A stretch of 64,000 nt of DNA, taken from the NCBI GenBank assembly GCA_902702965.1, contig CACRXP010000609.1:55278-119277 (forward strand), written 5' to 3'. Shown here piece by piece: positions 23,085 through 34,685 of this stretch (position 1 is the stretch's first letter; every line of letters starts with the position of its first letter). This DNA comes from Spirometra erinaceieuropaei. Taxonomy: Eukaryota > Platyhelminthes > Cestoda > Diphyllobothriidea > Diphyllobothriidae. A program made the position numbers and the translations under genes. The notes under the pieces were generated by a model. It saw nothing but the letters and a program-made list of their open reading frames with translations. It had not been told where the DNA came from and ran no database searches.

Positions 23085-25200
23085 CCTAACCAATTCAAAG
23101 TTGCCAACGCCTGAGGCTGTGGGCACCAGTGGTCGCTGTCTGGAAATCCATTACACTAACTGTCAGAGTCTCCTCAACAAGCTAAAATAACTTAGATTAG
23201 TAGTCTCTGAACAGAAGCCTCACATAATTGTCCTAACAGAGACATGGTTGATTGAGGAAATAAGTTGTAGCGAAGTCAGTATTGGAGGCTACCAAGGGTT
23301 CCGTTGTGACAGATTTCACCGTAGAGGAGGAGGAGGAGGAGGCACAGCAATTTATGTGTCAAATGAAATTCCGTGCTGCCAACGAGAAATATTCGATGGG
23401 GCGTTGCGAAATTTCGAAATAAATTCACGCAAGATATGCATCAAACAATTACCGACACTTAACCTGTGTGTTGTCTATCGGCCTCCCAGCTCGAATGAAA
23501 TCGCCGATATGGAATAACTTAGTGCACTGGAGTTGTTACGTAAGCAGGAAAACTTGCTAATTCTGGGTGACTTTAACGCTCTAGGAATACACTGGAAAAT
23601 TCCCTTACCAAACGCCCCGTCCACGTCATTTGACCAGAAGCTACTACAGTCTCTGAATAAATACCCCATTCAACACATAAACTTCGGAACACGACTGAGA
23701 GAAGGACAACGATCTAACTGTTTAGATCTCGTATACGGTAAAGAAGGAGTCATGAGGGAAGTGAATCCACAACCCTCACTCGGCTTAAACGATCATATTG
23801 CTTTTACCGGTGTGTGCTCTCTCCTATCGAACCAACAACCAAAAACCAAGGGGCGCAGAAATATTTGGAAGGGTGACTTTAACGCAATGAGACGCACTCT
23901 TTTGGAGGAAATCTGGTTTGTCGACATGGAAGATTCAGAAGAATACTAGCAGTACTTTCGAGGGATTTTAGAGCGTCTAATTGACCCCCATTGTTCAATA
24001 AAAATTACAAGACAATGTGCGCGATGACAAAAAAGACCATGCAGAAAAAGTATTTGCATCTTCGAGACCCAACGTAATTCGCCAAATTTAAGGAGCAGCG
24101 CAGTAAGTGCCGCAAACAAATACGGGTTGCTAGAACTTTTTTCGAGCGCCGACTGATACCAGAACCCATTACATGTCCCAAGAAGTTTTACTGGTACATC
24201 CGCAGTAGGAGAAAACATAAGGACGAAATTGCGTGTCTAAAGGAAGGCCTCGGAAACTTATTAGGTGAAGGGCCACGGAAAGTGCGAGTACTGTCTCAGT
24301 TTTTTCAATCGGTTTTTACGGAGGTTTCCTCAGAAGACAATCAACAGTTTGAAATGGACCGAGACAGTCGGGAGCATTAAATGCGCCAAGATACTGCCGT
24401 CCTTTGAACCGTTGCCTTCTCCGTCGGAGAAGTAAGACGCGTCCTCAGTCAAATAAAACCAGATAAGTTTCCTGGACCCGACGGTATTCCTGGGTTGATA
24501 CTTAAGGAGCTATCAACGGAGCTGTCAAGGCCTCTTTCGACTCTCTTTGAGCTGTCAATGAGAACAGGAAGGTTGCCATCACAGTGTAAGACAGTTAACC
24601 TCGTTCCCTTACATAAGCGAGGTAGCAGGATGGCAGCAAGCAGTTTCTGGTCTATTAGCTTAATCTGCCTCTTATGCAAAACTATAGAAGCTCTAGTAAA
24701 GAGTGCTATACAGCGATTTTGTGAAGAAAATAACATCTGGCAGGATTTTCAGCATAGCTTCCGGAGAGGATGTTTCTGCCTCTCAAATCTGCTAGCTTGT
24801 CTGGAGATCTGGACCAGGGCTCTGGATAAGCCGTAGGAAGTTTTCATTCAGCCAGCGGGTTGTGCGGTCACCGAACTCGCTATCAAGAGAGACCATGACG
24901 ATCGACAAAATTTTCATGTTTAAAAGGAAACCTGCTCGCTTGATTTTCGATAGAAACCGGCTTTTACAACATGACTATTCACGACCAACTCTGTAAAACA
25001 CTGTCATGCACAATCTTTCCTTACTGACTTACAGTGAACAGATGCGCTTCCTTAGTATTACGATTGTACTGTGACCCGATCACATTGTAAATGTCTGCAA
25101 CTTTATTTTCAGTACGAATCTGCGAAAACATTGTACATAAATAGGGTCATCAAGGACTTTGCCTCTAACCCTTCCAATACATACCTACATAAAACGGAAT
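23085..25200 (+). mobile_element. LINE-B copy 2, nearly full coding span but RT core deleted
   Basis: Begins near a degraded ORF2 start. Endonuclease blocks are YTNCQSLLNK (about 23153), LTETWL (23232), YRPPSS, LGDFNALGIHW (23560-23600) and LNDHIAFTG (23785). RT blocks run from FPGPDGIPGLILKEL (24470) to LACLEIWTRALDKP (24836). The next bases already encode the extreme C-terminus (SFSQRVVR, then FKRKPARL), so the palm with YADD is deleted. The 3' UTR at 25040-25195 matches LINE-B copy 1, with a decayed ATACAT tail. There are several stops. Confidence 0.85.
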
Positions 25201-25218
25201 GGCGTGAAGGATGCATTG

Positions 25219-25221
<3 letters not shown>

Positions 25222-25282
<61 letters not shown>
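25222..25282. repeat. (GA)n microsatellite
   Basis: About 61 bp of uninterrupted AG/GA dinucleotide repeats, a few bases after the LINE-B tail. The Arg-Glu repeat ORFs in it are artefacts. Confidence 0.97.
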
Positions 25283-25286
<4 letters not shown>

Positions 25287-25409
25287 CTTTATTTTAAAAA
25301 TAACTTTCAAAACTTTCAGCAAAAACGGTTCTCCAGTGCACAGTGATTACCATAGAGATTAACAGGTATTAGACAGGTGGACATAATTATATATGAAGAA
25401 AAAAGGACT

Positions 25410-26060
25410 TTAAGGTGCAAGATCGAGTTTTAGTTTTTGTTTTTCAACATCTTTGCAGGTGAGATACCGGGCTAGAAATGGCAGTATGGAATTCCTATAG
25501 GCCGAAGTGCGGCAAGGGATGTGGCGGAAGCATCGACGCATGGGGCGTAAGGATTTCGCAGCCGTTAACTCATTATGAAGGGGATGGACGGTGTCATTCA
25601 GAATTCGGTCAGCGAATTGCTCAACCGAGTTGAAGTGTCGCTGCACGATGATATCAACTAAAATATGATAGGAAACACCAGCAGCAGAGGCGAGCATTCG
25701 AATGACACGTTTAAAAATAATTAGATCGTTTTTTAAGTAAAGCTGGAAAAATAACTGGAGAACAATAAAGAATGAGTGGAAGAATACAGCCTTCTATGAA
25801 TCGCCAGATTAAGGACTGGGGTGTGTGATATGGACGTAGACGACGAATGTAATAAACAAGTTTTTGAATTTTTGTTAAAAGGGTTTCCATATGAAGAGAG
25901 AAAGAGAGATTTGAGGATAAAGTAACACCTTCGTCGCCCATCTCCAACTCTCCCCCTGGATCGACCTTACCGAAACGGCTGTCGAACAACACCTTTTTGG
26001 CTTTTCCTGTGATGAGGACGTTTCCGGACTCCAACCCCAGGGCGCCATTCCCTACGACCT
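25410..26060 (-). pseudogene. LINE-C fragment: RT thumb and C-terminal domain
   Basis: Two overlapping minus frames form one LINE RT tail. 26034-25711 carries VTLSSNLSFSLHMETLLTK, RRLRPYHTPQSLIWRF and LPLILYCSPVIFPALL. After a shift near 25705, 25697-25410 carries FADRILNDTVHPLHNEL and CRTSAYRNSILPFLARYL. This is the typical order of the region after the YADD motif. The sequence differs from LINE-A and LINE-B, so it is a third family. No 5' part is seen. Confidence 0.75.
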
Positions 26061-27257
26061 CTCCACGACCTCCATCACCCTCTTTTGCCCCAATCCCTCA
26101 GCCGTAATGTCTTCTCCTCCCCACACAGCATCCCTCACCTTAGGAGTCGAACAGTTGACAATTTAGCGCTCGATCCTTTCCTCTGGCTAGGGATACACAA
26201 GGGTTTCAATGTCTGAACATGAGCAGGTGGATCAACTCATTGTAAAATTTAATTTATAGGCACAATAAGCGGTGGATTTCCGGCAGTTCAGCTAACAAAC
26301 AAAAATAAAGATAATCTGTCGCTCGTACACACAGCAAAGAATCAAATTCTATACATCCAAAGGAAGACACCAGCAGGCAAAAAGGGCAATGCGTGAAAAG
26401 ATAACTTCGAACAGCAAGTGTGCACGTTTTTTACAGTATTTAAAAGAACGAAGTAATGCACTAGGGACTGTACCGCTCAAGGGAACTGGCAGGATTGTTC
26501 AAATAGACTGAAGTTACTTTTAGTGGGAAAAATGTACCAGCTTCTTATCGAAAATGATCGGTGCCCCTTCCTTCGCAGTCTATGAAATCCCCTTCCCGTA
26601 ACACACTTTACCACTTTGACATGATTCTCTTTAGCACCCTCACAACCCTTCCCACAGTTGACCGATGGAACTTCTCTCAGGACCGATAGTTTGATTGGCA
26701 CGTCGGCGTCACCTCCCCATCCGACTAGATCACTCCGTGCTATCACAGACTAGTTTCCTGTATTTTCCACTGTTGTAATACATCTTAAGCTTGTCCTATC
26801 GTTGGTAAAATTTTCAAATGTACCTAACTTCTCTTACACTAGCCGTTAGTACGTTCGCGATAACATGTCTCACAAGTCTACTCAATTATTTACGGATTGG
26901 GATCTGTTCAAGGTGCGCCACATAACTTCGTCTGTGACTCCCTCAGCGTCTTCGGACGCTATGGCGCTAGGGCATATTCAAATTCCCAGCAGACGAGCAG
27001 AGGCGAGGCACACAAAGCTAACGGCAGGTTCAGACAATACGAAGGCGGACACGTCAGTCTCAATATTTGACGGGCTTGGTTTACTGCCGCTTGTGACATT
27101 CGTTTGTCGAAAGCTACTTATTTTGGCATGCCATTTTACCTTCTGGATTTGTTTTAGGCTATTGTTTAAACTCAGTTTCTTGGTTCTGCAGGTTGCAAAA
27201 ACAGGCTCGGTGCTGGCTGCTGACTCCGTATGGTGAGGCTAACCAGTCGTGTTCTCG
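26061..27257. other. Upstream region of GTF2H4
   Basis: No transposon or gene is recognised. The open frame at 26865-27236 ends just before the p52 start codon but has no motif or splice signal tying it to the gene. The GTF2H4 promoter should lie here. I see no TATA box that stands out. Confidence 0.4.
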
Positions 27258-30200
27258 ATGGCCACCGCGGATGATTGCAAGTCTTTATTCGACTATTTGA
27301 AGACCATCGATGCCAACGAACTTGATGCACTTTATGGACATCCCCCAACATGTCTTATTGTCTTTAGGTTTGACTCGCATCGAGACTAGCTCTTTTTTCA
27401 GAGAACTTTCGGAACTGGCAAAACATTTGGTCCTCCGACTGTTATTTCTTGAGCAGACAATCCCAAAAGCAATCGTTGCCGGTTGGGTAGCAAAGGGATC
27501 ACAGGATGTTTTTCAGCAAGCATGCAAAGACCTCGGCGACCTCCGTATTTGGCACAGCATTGATAGCAACACCTCGCGAGGATCTTGGCGCCTAAATAAA
27601 AAATTTCAAGATTCCATGAGAATATCTCTATTTGGAGGGTAATGGAATCGCCCCTTTCACATCTTTAGGGGCCAACGGTTACTTAGTGATTTGGGGTCAG
27701 AAACGGCGGAAAAACATCCTAAGGATGTAGAATTCTTGGATAATTACGCTGCAGAACGCTGGGATGTAAACATTGCTCTTACTCTTTAAAAACCAGTCAA
27801 TCCTACATTTTATGGTAGGATCCGATTCCGGTGAAGTTGGAATTTGTATAAGGAAAGTTCTCTTACTTTCTGGCCTGATGAAAAGGTGACAACGTTTTTG
27901 ATGAAATATTTTTTGTTAGGGGAGGATCGGACTCCACCATCGGAATAACACAACGTGGTTTTCAATTTCTACTGATGGATAAGCCTTCCCAAGTTTTGCG
28001 CTTCATTTTGCATTATTTCAATTACCTCAGGGTAAGATCTCATTGTATTCTAACGTCTTCAGGAAGAAGGCCTAAACCTGGTTGAGTCGCTGCAGTTTGT
28101 TTTCCAGTTGAGTTTCTTGTCCATCGGAAAGGTAAGCAGTTTTGCGCTCAAGTACTTGGAGAATATATTGATCATAACCTCCCACCAAGTACCCTGAATT
28201 TCTGTACTGTTTTGGCCATCTGTGAGATAGTATACATGTCCTAGTACTATTTGTGTGAGGGCAGACTTCGAGGTCATCTGCCGGTCTTTGGATTAAGTAA
28301 CCGTCTCTCCGAGTGCGTCCCTATCCTCGCATCGAAGATTTTGGCGCCATAATTTAGCATGTGAACCAACTTTTGGATGCGGATCTTTGTACTATTTTCT
28401 CTAACCGCGGTAACGTATCAAACCTAAGCAGTTGGGAGTGTTTTAATGTCGGCTGCCCATCATATCGTCCTTCAGATATATATATATATATATATATGTT
28501 TATATATATATATAATATGTACGCGAATGACGCCAAACATTTTGACGCATCCTTATCCATATCTCGTTATGCGTGCAGTCATCTGGGTCACGATTTTGTC
28601 TAGGCATTACTCCACTTGCAACAGTAACGCTTTTACCAGTTGTGAATTTAACCGAAGAGGGGAACGCCGGGTAACATTAAAGAGGCAACCCATTTTGGTC
28701 AGCCGTTTCCGATAAATCAGGCAGAAAACTTGTCCGTTTGTAGCGTTGATTCAGTGCGACGGTTGCCTCGTATCACTGAACGCTGTTCCCTTATTGCTGT
28801 ACTATAGAGTCTGCTGATACTGTCCTTCTGTGTGCTGTCTTGCCGCACCGCAATCCATGTTCCTTTGTCTGTATTGCATTCGATTTTAAGTCAGTAGCTT
28901 GCAAGATTAGTGACAACTTCAAGCCACTTCTGGCTTCATAACCAAAGTTAGTTTGTAGACGTCCCTGTTATGGTCCTTATCTGTGACGGTTCCTCTTTTC
29001 CGCGTCTCCAGTTGCTAGCGGGGATGCTTGTGTGGAAATCAAAGTCAGATATTCCGATTTTCGGGGGATGTAGGAAAACACACCGCCTCCCTAGTGCATG
29101 CATAGACTGGGTTAGTAGTCAAAATTCCCAGCCTAAGTGACCAACAGTGGCAATTCTTCTGTTGTGTATCTGGTATACTCGAAATTGTAGGCAAGTGTCG
29201 CCCTTGAAGTGTGTTTTGAGCTGCATTACCGCTTTGGTAGATAACTTAGTTTCTTCACTTATTCTTCTCGCAAAATTGTAATCTTAGTTTCTGTTAAGAA
29301 AAAATTGCACAAGATGGACTCCGCGACGGCGCATTTGAGCACACGTCTAATCGAGTTTTTCTCCAGTTTTGCTGTCAGAAATGCCCAGCTCTCTTCTAAT
29401 GTTTAGTGTGATTACACTGCGAAGTACATGTGGTCAATGTAGACTGTCAGCCACAAATATCCCCAAACCCTCATGACCACAGTTCAGAAGTGTAAAATTA
29501 ACAGCGACTGATGCGAGCAGAGCTCAACTATTTTATTTTCTTTGTTTGTTTATAACTTTTCTAAATTTTGGAATCGCTCGAACCCATGAACGTGTGTTTT
29601 ACGTGCTGACGCCATCATTCGTGCCATTCTTGGTTACAAGATTCTAGAAAACACGAAATTCCCAACGACTTAGACTTTTGTCCCATTTTATGATTTCCTA
29701 GCATTTAACAATCTGAAATTACCAGTTACCCATATCTTCCCGAGACTTTTTTGTTGTATTCCAACCTTTCGTCTGAACTGAGTTTTTTTACTTTTCCCGC
29801 CATCCTGCGCCCATGGTCACGACCTTCTGTTAGTCAGCTGAAGGCTTGCCAATTATATTACTTCGACTCTCTGAATATATCCATTTGTCGGGAATAATTT
29901 TTCTGTTAAAAATTCAAGCGTGCTACTACCATGCATTCTGATTGTTAGTTTTAATGTCTAGAGTTACCCCACCGAGGTGCTGTCGGACGCTCAGCAAAAT
30001 CTTCTGCAGCACATGAGAGAACTTGGTCTGGCCTATCAACGCAAGCGCACGGCGCCTAGGTTCTACGTCACTCGACTAGCACTCAGTCTCTCTTTCGGTT
30101 CTTTGAGCGGCGGTAGAACCTCCAAAGGTATCGGTAATATCTCGGGTGGTCTGTCTGTCGCACCAGGCGTAGCCACGGCAACAGACTCGGATCCAATGAG

Positions 30201-32504
30201 TTTATTGCCCACGGGTGTGTCTGCCCCTGGCTTGAGATCAGTGAGATCGCTCTCCTTATCAACTACTCTCGCACATCCTGCCCCGGCTGCCGTCGCTGAG
30301 GTCGGTTACATTCTGGTTGAAACAAACTTCCGGCTCTACGCCTACACAGGTCAGCAAGTATGCTGTACCTCGTTTTCCCATTTGAGTGAATAACTTTGGC
30401 CTAGTTTCTAGTTCAAAATAATATCAATCCTGAAAGTCGTATTACCTATTGGCATTCGGTTTTTAGTCCTAAACCAATAATCCCCGGTTATCAGGGACGT
30501 GGTCATAAAGAGTGAAGTCCATTCCTGTGCATTAATTAATTAATTAACAGGCGTGTATTTGAACTCGCCCGTTTTTGGAAATGCACGACCCAGTCTACGC
30601 ATATTCGTTTTGACTGGACCGAATGTTGGGTAGACAGATAAATAACTGTGCATATAGGTCAGGTGGATATACCAGTTCCTGTCAGACAAGGTTGCACAAG
30701 CCCCGTTAAGGAAATAGTGACCCTGCAGTAATGCTGTCGCTGCCACAGTTTTTATAGTTATCACTACCATTGGTAGAAGGAAGCCAAGCCTGCTATGTCT
30801 CCACGTTCACACAACCTCTTTTCCTTGCCAGATTCCCCTTTGAGAACAGCCCTGCTGAGCCTTTTCAGCAAAATTCGTGTCCGTTATCCCAATCTCGTGG
30901 TTGCGGACATAACCAGAGACTCGGTACGAGAAGCATTACTCCGGGGTATAAGTGCTAATCAGGTCAGTCGTTTGTCTTACTAGGCATATTCTAACGATAT
31001 TTCGACTGTAGGAAGCATTTACTCATGTTAGACTAACGACGTTTTTTTTTCAGATAATCTCCTTTTTGACTACCAATGCGCACCCAGACATGCTTCGCCA
31101 GGTACGATTCCCCTACCATTGCTTTAACTCTTTCTGGGCTGCCGCTCTTTGGGTCTTGGCAAACCACATTTACCAACTATAAAAGTGCGCGGACAGATTG
31201 AGGACACTAGGCGCATAATACTGGCCAGCCTCCGTACACTTAAACTTGCTGCGACTGTGCTCATGCCTCACTGAACAGAAATATCGCGGATATTACCAAC
31301 ACAAATGCGACGACCAACTACAGCGGACTTGCGTAGCCCGGTGCACTCCCTCTAGCAGCAAAGACTTAATGCTACAGGTCCAAAAATAATGATGGACTGT
31401 GTCGAGTCAAGTCTCTAACCTATCTCTTCGCCTCTAGTTAGGAAATGGAATTAGGTAAGGGGCAGCAGTACTAAGTTTTTAGGGCGGACGACCAACGGAC
31501 CCAAACTAAATAATTTGTCTCTTACACATGACCTGGGAAATTCAAATGACATTGCAGCGATTCTGGACCGCCTTATCTTAGACAAAGTTGGTGCACTTTA
31601 CTCAACAGACACACCGTGGCGGATTATTAGTTGTTCAGTTCCCATTATTAGCGCACATTACCGCGCTACATAGCGTCCAGTTTTTGAAAATCGAACACTA
31701 CTTTTGGTTCACTCGCGGACATCGCTATCCGCCCAGTCTATGGGCTTTCCATAGCACCTCCTCTCACACTGCGTTTTCTTCTATTTAGCCTTCTATTCTT
31801 CCGCCAACACTAATCGACCAAGTGCGCCTGTGGGAGCTTGAGCGCGAGCGTCTTTTCGCTCAAGAGGGCTGCCTCTATGAGCAATTTGCCAAAAACAAGG
31901 ACTTCGAGATGGTCCGTGACTTTGCAAAGGTAAATTTATTAGGGTCGAACGAAGCTGCTTGTGCTTCAAAAGCTCACTACGAGTTCATACGGCTCGTTTT
32001 ACCACACATTAGACAGGGAAACAAACAACTGACTGATAACCGTTCGCATAACTCGAGAGTTCTTCGAACAGTACCTGACCATTGTGTAAAACCCTTAGCC
32101 GATAAGGTGCCCGTTAGCCATTAAATTTCCGTTGGCACCCGGCCTCGTGCCATCTCTTGTTAAAAGTCCCCTAATTACAGATAGATCCTCACTAATGATA
32201 ATTTCTGTTGAGTAAGTCAACTGGATCCACGTTGGACTACTCCATTTACTTTCAATGGCTAGGGGTCGTTCACGAAGACTTACACTGCGCCTTTGCTCAC
32301 TAGGATTTTTAAGGTTTAACAGAAACCAAAATTGTTTAGTCCCTTACAGTGTTACAACCTCTGAACACAATTCTGACGTACCCGCTGCCTCTGTTTTAGA
32401 GTCAAGGCTTCCTTCTCTGGGAATGTCCTGATAGGCGACTTATGGTAGTCTCTAAAACCGGCCACGAGGACGTGCGAAAATTCTGGAGACAAAATCGCCC
32501 TTGA
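27258..32504 (+). CDS. GTF2H4: TFIIH core subunit p52 (general transcription factor IIH subunit 4)
   Basis: p52/Tfb2 anchors and stimulates the XPB helicase in TFIIH, acting in Pol II initiation and nucleotide excision repair in the nucleus. Eleven exons: 27258-27367, 27402-27638, 27669-27765, 27797-27885, 27920-28031, 28063-28131, 29962-30349, 30832-30962, 31054-31101, 31789-31929, 32400-32504. They sum to 1527 bp, 508 codons plus TGA, with every junction GT-AG and in phase. Landmarks: LDALYGHPPTC (exon 1), LRLLFLEQTIPKA and LRIWH (2), LDNYAAERWD (3), ILHFMVGS (4), LNLVESLQFVFQLSF (6), LVETNFRLYAYT (7), LIDQVRLWELERERLF (10), RRLMVVSKTGHEDV (11). Human p52 is 462 aa; most of the extra length is a Gly/Ser/Pro-rich insert in exon 7. 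Introns 1-5 are only 30-34 bp. Introns 6-10 are 91 bp to 1.8 kb. Confidence 0.95.
28476..28518. repeat. (TA)n microsatellite in GTF2H4 intron 6
   Basis: TA dinucleotide repeats with one TG and one AA interruption, inside the 1.83-kb intron 6 (28132-29961). The rest of that intron has no recognisable element. Confidence 0.95.
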
Positions 32505-32584
32505 CAATGTATATTCATGTACATCTTGCTGTTAAATATTTGCAGAAAAGACGCCTATTTTTGAAAAAAAGAGAACTGATCTTC

Positions 32585-34274
32585 TTATCTTCGCTGTACA
32601 AAACGCAGTATGCTTCCGTTCTTCAGATTTTCTTGGTCTTTTATGGGTCGTTTCTTATCAGTCAGTGGATGCGTTGAATTGGCCAAAACGGCCTCCAGAG
32701 CCCGAATCCGCCAGAACCGCTTCCAGTTTAACTTTTTTGTGTCCATTGGGGGCGGGTGGGCAAACGCGCTGACTATTGAGTTCACTCTTGGTGACTCCTC
32801 AAGTCTTCGTTTGTGACTCTTTTTCCTCTTCTTCTTTTTTTGGTGACACTTGCTATTTACCGGAGTTTGTTTTGAAAGACGACTGGAGCGGAGTTGTTCT
32901 ATGTACTCGTTTGTAACATTGACCACGGCCTTGTAGATGTCACCTACTCGGCCATCTGAACGCACAACTATTGGCAATTGGACTCCGTCGGCTCTTTGAA
33001 GGAGAAGCCGGATGGCCTGTCAGACAAAAATATAAGCGTTTATGTATGGACAGAGCCATCCAATCTCGGCAGGCTTTGTGTTTATGGTAGCTTTTTGTGC
33101 CGGAGTGTGACCGAAAATGTTACTAGCGTGTATGGGAAACCCCCGAGGCTTTTGGACCACTCGTACCGTCAGAGGACTAATGACATACTACGAAAGGTAT
33201 GCGCGATCAGTAATCTTGAGGCAGATTCTATCTGCAATCATAGTGCCTTGAGTGATAAGACAAAGAGGTGTTTTGGCGAGATCAGATATGGATGCTGTTA
33301 CTTGGTACCAAAAGACTGACAGTTGTGTTTACTGTGCAATGACTTACCGTACTAACAACACAGGTATTAGCTAAAAGCCCAGACACGCGTGTTTCGCCGA
33401 TCTTATGCCGCTGCCTAGCGCAGCTGCGGGGGGTTCGGCTCGTCAGTGGGTCCTCCAGCTTTTCCCTGTGTTTTCTGGTATATGAACTCCAGTTTCAACT
33501 TGCTTTGCCTTGCGGTTTGTGAATATTAAGCGGTTATTCCGCAGTAGCTGATGGATTTCAGCTCAAATATTCATATCAAAATTTGGAGCGTGCCTGAAAA
33601 GGCTCGTTTCGAAAGATTTACTCCAAGTTCGCGCATTAATTTCCTCGGAAATTAAACAAGGCAAGTTGTGTTTTCTGATCGTCCCTACTTCCAATTAATG
33701 TTACTCGGCCGAAGCTGTGATATGTATGCACCTGGCACGTGCCTTGATTCAGCACAAGACCCGGGACTGGTAGTAAATTCTACAAACCCAGGAACGACCA
33801 AGGAGTCCGCCCCAAAGCAGTTCACCTGTAAGCGTCACTTGATGTTGAAAAGGACTGCTGCGCTGGTTTAGATAAGACTAGTACTAAAGCTATTAATGTT
33901 ACTCAGCCGTGAGAGTGGACTAGGATTACGTTAGCTTTGGGGCGGTGGGGCATTACCTGTCCATGATGGAGAGCAAGCGCGTCCTTTACTTGCTGTTCTG
34001 TAAGGTTTGTTGAGGAAGGCTTTGGAAAAAGGTATTCAAGGAACCGGTCATTTCGCACTAGCCTCCGTAATCGGTCATTAATTCGGTCTTGAAAACCGTG
34101 AAATCCGTCGATGAAATCTTCCGCCTTCTGACGAAGAAGAGTGACATGCAGGTCCGGCTCTGAGACCTCGGAATCAGGCTAAAAAGGAGGGTGGAAAAGA
34201 AAGGCATAACCAACAATATTGCTCTCCTTTGCTTTTTGTCTAGAACTGCTGATAATCCCGATCTCAACTAACAT
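32585..34274 (-). CDS. SNRNP25: U11/U12 snRNP 25-kDa-like protein
   Basis: The minor-spliceosome 25K protein has a ubiquitin-like fold and sits in the U11/U12 di-snRNP. Two exons are firm: 34178-33957 (74 codons, ending LALHHGQ) and 33016-32585 (143 codons plus stop). Both junctions are GT-AG and in phase, with a 940-bp intron. The match to the family is in the order TNLTEQQVKDALALHHGQ, LPIVVRSDGRVGDIYKAVV, LNWKRFWRI, LTDKKRPIKDQENLKNG and ILRFVQ. A Lys-rich insert KCHQKKKKRKKSHKRR is unusual. A first exon 34274-34215 (ATG, 20 codons) with a 36-bp intron would fit but is only a candidate. It converges with GTF2H4, stops 80 bp apart. Another ubiquitin-like protein is the main alternative. Confidence 0.68.
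33361..33530 (-). mobile_element. Hammerhead-bearing repeat in SNRNP25 intron
   Basis: The minus strand shares several blocks with 22386-22584: CCAGAAAACAC, GGACCCA, the ribozyme core, and TTTTAGCTA-ACCTG at the end. A short stretch at about 33641-33676 (TTTCCTCGGAAATTAAACAAGG) repeats the upstream part of the same element in the opposite orientation, so the intron may hold two pieces facing each other. Outer limits are uncertain. Confidence 0.65.
33373..33459 (-). ncRNA. Type I hammerhead ribozyme, complete core
   Basis: Read on the minus strand: stem I strand GCTGGAGGACCCA, core CTGACGA (33446-33440), stem II GCCG (33439-33436) pairing with CGGC (33399-33396), core GAAA (33395-33392), a tiny helix III CACGCGTG (33391-33384), UC at 33383-33382 with the predicted cut after the C, then TGGG pairing with CCCA and AGC pairing with GCT to close stem I. 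CUGANGA, GAAA and UH are all intact. Stem II carries a long inner hairpin (CTGC-GCTAG-GCAG). A helix III this short is typical of hammerheads found in retroelements. It lies in the sense direction inside the SNRNP25 intron. Confidence 0.8.
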
Positions 34275-34287
34275 GACGACGAGCCCG

Positions 34288-34342
34288 TGGTTCAGTGGTT
34301 AGGATTTTCAACTTCTTTTCAGGAGAATGCGGGTTCTAGCCC
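34288..34342 (+). promoter_or_regulatory. Internal Pol III promoter (A and B boxes) of the SINE head
   Basis: A box TGGTTCAGTGG at 34288-34298 and B box GGTTCTAGCCC at 34332-34342 (one change from GGTTCGANNCC), spaced as in a tRNA gene. The acceptor-stem pairing is not intact, so it is a tRNA relic. Confidence 0.65.
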
Positions 34343-34370
34343 CAGGGGTTGCGGGAATTTGAGGTTGGGT

Positions 34371-34420
34371 GTGGATAGCTGATGACGGTCAAAAAGCCGG
34401 AAACGGCCGCCACAGTCTCC
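34371..34420 (+). ncRNA. Hammerhead-like unit 1, degenerate at the cut site
   Basis: CTGATGA 34379-34385, stem II CGGT/GCCG with a 6-base loop, GAAA 34400-34403, short helix III CGGCCG 34404-34409. The expected U before the cut is C at 34410, which breaks the conserved A15.1-U16.1 pair. Activity is unlikely. Confidence 0.55.
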
Positions 34421-34635
34421 TTTGTCTCTGTTGGTAGTGCTATTTCACCTATATTGCGCGCACCGCTGTGCGGCTGCTGACAGCGCTCGATAGAGGGCCC
34501 CAAGACAGGGAGACGGGTGAGTTCCATAGAGCGATCGGTGAGCGTCCTGCTGCCAATAAGGAAGGGCTCTTAAAAGAATCGAGTTGCACTCGTGAATTTT
34601 CAAGTTGGTGACACCAACCCGACGTGTGAAACACA

Positions 34636-34685
34636 TGGATGGCTGATAACAGCTAGTAGCCAGAGATGACCATCCCAGTCTACCT
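34636..34685 (+). ncRNA. Hammerhead-like unit 2, degenerate in the core
   Basis: TGG-CTGATAA at 34640-34649 has the essential G8 changed to A, and GAGA replaces GAAA (34663-34666). The cut-site side is good: helix III TGACCA, then UC (34673-34674), then CCA pairing with TGG in stem I. Its defects complement those of unit 1, so a common ancestor with a full core is likely. Confidence 0.5.

Noticed and set aside
25159..25362. Arg/Glu-repeat ORFs
   Set aside because: Translation of the (GA)n microsatellite.
26865..27236. 123-codon ORF just before the GTF2H4 start
   Set aside because: No motif, no phase-compatible junction, and p52 homology begins at 27258 with its own ATG.
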